Below, piece after piece: positions 12,733 to 16,178 of a stretch of DNA of 16,178 bases. The notes under the pieces were generated by a model. The model was not told the origin of the DNA and did not search any database. It was given only the letters and a program-made list of their open reading frames with translations. The DNA lies in contig JASHUW010000163.1 of NCBI GenBank assembly GCA_030039815.1, positions 1-16,178 on the forward strand, in the 5' to 3' direction. Numbering within the stretch: position 1 is the first letter of the stretch; every line of letters begins with the position of its first letter. Source of the DNA: Alphaproteobacteria bacterium. GTDB lineage: Bacteria; Pseudomonadota; Alphaproteobacteria; ATCC43930; CGMCC-115725. Position numbers and translations under genes: made by a program.

Positions 12733-13026
12733 TCAGTCGGCGGTCGCGACCTGCATGTGCTGGCGGTCGGGCTTGCTCCACACGCCGCTATACGTTGCGG
12801 TCACGCCGAGCCCGCGCATCTCGCGGTAGCACCGATCGCGCTCGCTCGCGAGGAAGCTGACGAACGACATGTTCTGCTGCTGGCAGAGCTTGAGCGCCTG
12901 CTGCTTGCGCAAATCGTGCGGGTAGACGCCGCCGAGATACATGTCGCTGATACCGTGGGGATAGCTCGCCGCCGTGGCCGCAACCACCGCCGTCGCGCCG
13001 AAAAGCATTTTGCTGATGAGCCGCAT
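12733..13026 (-). CDS. Small secreted two-cysteine protein, function unknown
   Basis: A 97-residue product from the ATG at 13026 (MRLISKMLFGATAVVAATAA), preceded by GGAG at 7-nt spacing; an in-frame ATG at 13053 is less well placed. Residues 1-20 form a signal peptide with likely cleavage near A20. The mature part opens SYPHGISDMYLGGVYPHDLRK, then an alpha-helical stretch QQALKLCQQQNMSFVSFLASERDRCYREMRGLG in which C48 and C66 are 18 residues apart and could form a helix-hairpin disulfide. I do not recognise the family. It stands alone between converging and parallel neighbours, and nothing around it suggests a role. Confidence 0.7.
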   Translation of the reverse strand: MRLISKMLFGATAVVAATAASYPHGISDMYLGGVYPHDLRKQQALKLCQQQNMSFVSFLASERDRCYREMRGLGVTATYSGVWSKPDRQHMQVATAD

Positions 13027-13155
13027 CGTCGTCTCCGAGAGGAACCGTGGCAATTCGGTGCCCGGCCTGTCTCAAGCGACGTGCCAGCCTGCTCAAAAAG
13101 ACAAAAATGAGGATTTCCGCGGTTGAATATAATTAAGAAAAGTAAACGATGTTAC

Positions 13156-13194
13156 GGTCCTTGCAAAATGCAACGGGTTTTGCATGGCAGGACC
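13156..13194 (-). terminator. Long hairpin downstream of livF
   Basis: Outer arms GGTCCT (13156-13161) and AGGACC (13189-13194) enclose inner arms TGCAAAA (13162-13168) and TTTTGCA (13178-13184), with a 9-nt loop and a 4-nt TGGC bulge. The hairpin begins 25 nt after the livF stop on the minus strand, within a notably A/T-rich stretch (13090-13175). The tail on that strand contains ACTTTTCTTAATT further along, so termination of the liv operon here is plausible. Confidence 0.5.
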
Positions 13195-13218
13195 AATGTC
13201 GGCATAGCCGATTTTCTA

Positions 13219-13950
13219 TCAAAGCCCGAGATAGAATTTCCGCACCAGCTCGTTGTTGTTGAGCTCGTCGGTGTTACGCCCTTCGAAGGCGATCTGGCCG
13301 TGGACGATCACATAGCCGCGGTCGGCGATGCGCACCGCCTGGTTGAAATTCTGCTCGGCCATCAGCACGGTGAGCGCAAACTTCTCCTTCAGCTCCTTGA
13401 TCTTGTCGATCGTCCGGCTGACGAGGATCGGCGCGAGGCCGACCGACGGCTCGTCGATCAGCAAGATGCGTGGCGCCGACATCAGCGCGCGCGCCAGGGC
13501 CAGCATTTGCTGCTCGCCGCCCGACATGCTGCCGGCCATCTGGCGCCGCCGCTCCCGCAGCACCGGGAAGGTGGCGTAGGACGAATCGAGGTTGCGCGCG
13601 AGCTCGCTGCGCGCGGTCTTGCGGAACGCGCCCAAGAGCAGGTTTTCCTCGACCGTCAGCTTGGGAAAGAGCCGCCTTCCCTCCGGCACCAGGCTGATGC
13701 CGAGATCGACGATCTCCTCGGTGCTGCGGCCGACGAGGTCGATCGTCCGGCCGTCGATCTCGGCGATGATGCTGCCCGAGGATGGGCGCAGCATGCCCAT
13801 GATGCATTTCATCAGCGTGCTCTTGCCGTTGCCGTTGGTGCCGAGCAGCGCCACGGTCTCGGCTGGCGACACGGAGAGCGACACGTTCTCGATCACCCGC
13901 ACCGAGCCGTAGCCGGCATTGATGCCCGAGAGGGTGAGGCTACTCGCCAA
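13219..13950 (-). CDS. livF: Branched-chain amino-acid-type ABC transporter ATP-binding protein LivF
   Basis: One of two ATPases of a HAAT-family importer. It has 243 residues if started at the TTG at 13950 (encoding ASSLTLSGINAGYGSVRV after the initiator). No ATG exists before the Walker A motif, and GAGAGGG lies 6 nt upstream, so the TTG start is well supported; it overlaps the livG end by 11 nt. Seen: Walker A GTNGNGKST, signature SMSGGEQQMLALARAL, Walker B ILLIDEPSVGLAP and a C-terminal VRKFYLGL typical of LivF. Substrate cannot be read from the ATPase; relatives import branched-chain amino acids, amides, urea or aromatic acids. Confidence 0.93.
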   Translation of the reverse strand: MASSLTLSGINAGYGSVRVIENVSLSVSPAETVALLGTNGNGKSTLMKCIMGMLRPSSGSIIAEIDGRTIDLVGRSTEEIVDLGISLVPEGRRLFPKLTVEENLLLGAFRKTARSELARNLDSSYATFPVLRERRRQMAGSMSGGEQQMLALARALMSAPRILLIDEPSVGLAPILVSRTIDKIKELKEKFALTVLMAEQNFNQAVRIADRGYVIVHGQIAFEGRNTDELNNNELVRKFYLGL

Positions 13951-14689
13951 GATACGCCCTCTCGACTTCCGGGTTGCGGATCGCCTCCTGGGGCGGGCCG
14001 TCGGCGATCTTGTGCCCGGCAACGAGCACGACGAGCCGGGTCGAGAAGCTCATCACCGCGCTCATGATGTGCTCGATGAGGACGATGGTGATGCCCTGCT
14101 CGTTGAGCCGGAGCAGCACGGCGAGGATTTCCTCGATCTCGGAATGCGACAGCCCGGCCATCGCCTCGTCGGCGAACAGCAGGGTCGGCTCGGTCGCCAC
14201 GGCGCGCGCCAATTCGAGCTTGCGCATTTCCACCTGGGTCAGGTCGCGCGGCCGGCGGCGCGCCTTGTCGGCGAGGCCGACATCCTTCAGGAGCGTGGCG
14301 CAGCGCTCGGCGATCGCCGCGTCGGTGAGGTGATGGTGGGGCCGAGCGTTGACCGTGTAGAGCAGCGGGATGCGCAGATTGTCGACCAGGCTCATCGAGT
14401 GGAACGGCTTTGGCAGCTGAAAGCTGCGCGCGAGGCCGAGATGGGTGCGCTCGTGCGCGATGAGCCCGTTCAACGGCTTGCCGGCAAAGGTCACGGTGCC
14501 GGTTTCGTTGCGCAGCGTGCCGCACAGACAGTTGACCAGCGTCGACTTGCCCGACCCGTTCGGCCCGATAAGGCCCAGCCGCTCGCCCGTGGCGATGGTC
14601 AGGTCGATGCCTTCGAGCGCGACGAACCCGCCGAAGCGCTTGCCCAGCCCCTTGACCTCGAGAAGCACGTCGCCGTCTGCCTCGGCCAT
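13940..14689 (-). CDS. livG: Branched-chain amino-acid-type ABC transporter ATP-binding protein LivG
   Basis: Second ATPase of the importer, 249 residues from the ATG at 14689, whose first base overlaps the livM TGA. Walker A is GPNGSGKST, and the C-terminal IADGPPQEAIRNPEVERAYLGE is standard LivG. The ABC signature is unusual: where LSGGQ/LSYGEQ is expected it reads DLTQVEMRKLELARAV, and Walker B reads LLFADEAMAGL, with alanine in place of the usual proline after the catalytic glutamate. I have seen similar DEVMAGL forms in HAAT transporters, so it is probably functional and marks a subfamily rather than decay. Paired with LivF, it would form a heterodimeric ATPase. Confidence 0.93.
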   Translation of the reverse strand: MAEADGDVLLEVKGLGKRFGGFVALEGIDLTIATGERLGLIGPNGSGKSTLVNCLCGTLRNETGTVTFAGKPLNGLIAHERTHLGLARSFQLPKPFHSMSLVDNLRIPLLYTVNARPHHHLTDAAIAERCATLLKDVGLADKARRRPRDLTQVEMRKLELARAVATEPTLLFADEAMAGLSHSEIEEILAVLLRLNEQGITIVLIEHIMSAVMSFSTRLVVLVAGHKIADGPPQEAIRNPEVERAYLGE

Positions 14690-15672
14690 CACGCCTCCTT
14701 CGGCCGGCGCCACGATTGCACCAGCCCGATGAGGCCGTTGGGCGCGATGATCACGAAGAAGATCAGCAAGAGCCCGACGATCAGCAGGTTCAGCGCCGAG
14801 GAGATCGTCACCGTGGCGACCTGCTGGATCGTGCCGAGCAGGATTGCGCCGATCACCGGCCCGACCCAGCTGGTCATGCCGCCGATCACCGGCATCGCCA
14901 CGGCGTTGACCGCATAGGCGAGGTTGAAGCTCGAGGTCGGATCGAGATAGGTCACGTAATAGGGCAGCGGCGCGCCCGCCATGCCCATCAGCGCGCCCGA
15001 CAAGGTGGTCGCGATCAGCTTCAGCCGCAGTGTCGGCACGCCGCTCGCCTCGGCCGCCAGTTCGTCGTCGCGGATCGACGCGAAGCCGAGCCCCAGCCGC
15101 GAGCGCTCGATCGAGCGGGCGATCCCGACCGAGCCGACCGCCAGCACGGTCATCAGCGTGAACAGGTACTGGATATAGGTGCCGGAGATCGGCGCCAGCG
15201 CCGGGCGGATGATGTAGATGCCGCGCGAGCCGCCGACAAAATCCCAGTTGGTGATCAGCGTCTGCACCACGATCGCCAGCGCCAGCGTCGCGATCGCAAA
15301 GAAGATGCCGCGCAGCCGCAGCGACAGATAGCCGGTGCCGAGCCCGACCACCCCCGACACCACGCCGCCGACGAGGATCATCACCGGCAGCGGAATCGAG
15401 ATGGCGGTCCAACCATAGGCGCTGTGCAGCACCGCCGGCAGCTTGTGCAGCACGACCGAGCTGTAGGCGCCCATCGCGAAAAACGCGCCGGTGCCGAAAT
15501 TGGTGTAGCCGGTATAGCCGCCGAGGATGTTCCACGCCTCCGACAGCACGATGTATTGGAGCACGACGTAGCCGGCGAAATAGAAATACTCGTTCGCCAC
15601 GAAGGAGCGGGTGAGCACGACAAAGGCGAGCCCGACCGCGACGATGCAGAGCCAGAAGGCCGGCGCGCGCAT
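14689..15672 (-). CDS. livM: Branched-chain amino-acid-type ABC transporter permease LivM
   Basis: Inner-membrane permease with 327 residues from the ATG at 15672 (MRAPAFWLCIVAVGLAFVVL). About eight to ten hydrophobic spans are visible. The family pattern is clear: EAWNILGGYTGYTNFGTGAFFAMGAYSS near 48-75, then LRLRGIFFAIATLALA, GLGFASIRDDELAAEASGVP (the loop contacting the ATPase), and PVIGGMTSWVGPVIGAILLG towards the end. It lies 2 nt after the livH stop and overlaps livG by one nucleotide, so translation is tightly coupled. Its substrate is not determinable from this window. Confidence 0.94.
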   Translation of the reverse strand: MRAPAFWLCIVAVGLAFVVLTRSFVANEYFYFAGYVVLQYIVLSEAWNILGGYTGYTNFGTGAFFAMGAYSSVVLHKLPAVLHSAYGWTAISIPLPVMILVGGVVSGVVGLGTGYLSLRLRGIFFAIATLALAIVVQTLITNWDFVGGSRGIYIIRPALAPISGTYIQYLFTLMTVLAVGSVGIARSIERSRLGLGFASIRDDELAAEASGVPTLRLKLIATTLSGALMGMAGAPLPYYVTYLDPTSSFNLAYAVNAVAMPVIGGMTSWVGPVIGAILLGTIQQVATVTISSALNLLIVGLLLIFFVIIAPNGLIGLVQSWRRPKEA

Positions 15673-15674
15673 CG

Positions 15675-16178
15675 TCAGCGGCCCATCAGCCCGGCGGGGC
15701 GCACCGCCAGCGCGATCAACAGAAACCCGAACGACACGGCGGGCGCCCAGGAGGGGCCATAAAACGTCGCGGTGAGGCTCTCGACCACGCCGAGCAGCAT
15801 CGCGGCCACCAGCATTCCAGGCATGCTGGTCATGCCGCCGAGCACGCAGATCGCGAAGATGCGGCCGATATAGTCGCGGCCGATCGACGGCTCGACTGGC
15901 TGGATGATGATCAGGAACGAGCCGGCGATAGCGCAGGTCGCGATCGAGATGCCGACCGCGATCTGCTTGATCTTCACGGGGCTCGCCGCCATCAGCTGCA
16001 ACGCCAGCCCGTCCTGCGAGACGGCGAGGATCGCTCGGCCGATAAAGCTGCGGGTGAGATAAAGCTGCAGCAGCCCCACCATCACCAGCGAGAAGATGCA
16101 AGGGATCAGCATTCGCAGCGGCAACTCGACGACGCCGATATGCAGGCTCGGGCCGATATAGCTCGCCTCGACAAAGCG
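15675..16178 (-). CDS. livH: Branched-chain amino-acid-type ABC transporter permease LivH (N-terminus beyond window)
   Basis: The frame is open to the right edge, giving 167 C-terminal residues of a protein that is normally about 290. Seen: LYLTRSFIGRAILAVSQDGLALQLMAASPVKIKQ, the cytoplasmic loop with the conserved A-V-x-Q-D pattern that contacts the ATPase; then spans in IAVGISIATCAIAGSFLIII; the motif IFAICVLGGMTSMPGMLVAAMLLGVVESLTATF; and a C-terminal LLIALAVRPAGLMGR. These match LivH-type permeases. It is first of the liv genes seen here; a substrate-binding protein gene may lie beyond the window. Confidence 0.92.
   Translation of the reverse strand, partial: RFVEASYIGPSLHIGVVELPLRMLIPCIFSLVMVGLLQLYLTRSFIGRAILAVSQDGLALQLMAASPVKIKQIAVGISIATCAIAGSFLIIIQPVEPSIGRDYIGRIFAICVLGGMTSMPGMLVAAMLLGVVESLTATFYGPSWAPAVSFGFLLIALAVRPAGLMGR

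Noticed and set aside
13199..13215. A small hairpin TCGGC-ATA-GCCGA followed by TTTT, read as a rightward terminator
   Set aside because: No rightward gene ends here, the stem is only 5 bp with a 3-nt loop, and it lies against the livF stop by chance as far as I can tell.

Overview
The window is high-GC, densely packed chromosomal DNA and reads as core and near-core genome of an alphaproteobacterium. The support is gene order and protein type: an AAA+ ATPase next to yajC-secD-secF, an Mth938-domain gene directly behind secF, an iron-type superoxide dismutase, and a non-catalytic phytoene-synthase-like protein. Rhodospirillales or a related order is my guess, and the genus cannot be named from this. 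I saw no rRNA, tRNA, CRISPR array, transposase, integrase or phage gene. There is no gene-free stretch above 300 bases.

Layout. 1-593 (-) is the N-terminal two thirds of a DUF815-type AAA+ ATPase. 773-4454 (+) holds yajC, secD, secF, an Mth938/NDUFAF3-like gene and a 76-residue protein of unknown function. 4565-5179 (-) is Fe-type superoxide dismutase, divergent from an NDUFAF6-like squalene/phytoene-synthase-fold protein (5230-6111, +). 6367-7001 (-) is a two-gene unit: a 30-residue single-span membrane protein, and a short membrane protein matching only the membrane half of the PuuD urate oxidase. 7193-7537 (+) is a short ModE-type regulator, followed by an uncharacterised secreted protein (7608-8117, +).

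8158-11690 (-) is a molybdate uptake operon: molbindin (mop), a periplasmic sulfite-oxidase-fold protein without cysteine in its mature part, modA, modB and modC. Palindromic repeats sit in the modA-modB and modB-modC gaps. A short-chain dehydrogenase (11826-12590, +) diverges from the operon. The 135-bp region between them carries two inverted repeats with identical 6-bp half-sites and identical 12-bp spacing. I read these as candidate ModE/molybdate operators. 12733-13026 (-) is a small secreted protein. 13219-16178 (-) is a branched-chain amino-acid-type ABC transporter in the order livH (cut by the window edge), livM, livG, livF.

There are three functional groups. The first is protein export (YajC-SecD-SecF) with two relatives of mitochondrial complex I assembly factors nearby. 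The second is molybdate uptake and control, where DNA binding (ModE-like) and molybdate binding (molbindin) are on separate polypeptides. The third is a HAAT-family importer of unknown substrate. A dispersed family of paired palindromes is present in three copies, with a related element between modB and modC. I found no convincing entirely new system. The least-explained items are the twin operators, the cysteine-free sulfite-oxidase-fold protein inside the mod operon, and the 30-residue membrane protein upstream of the PuuD-like gene.
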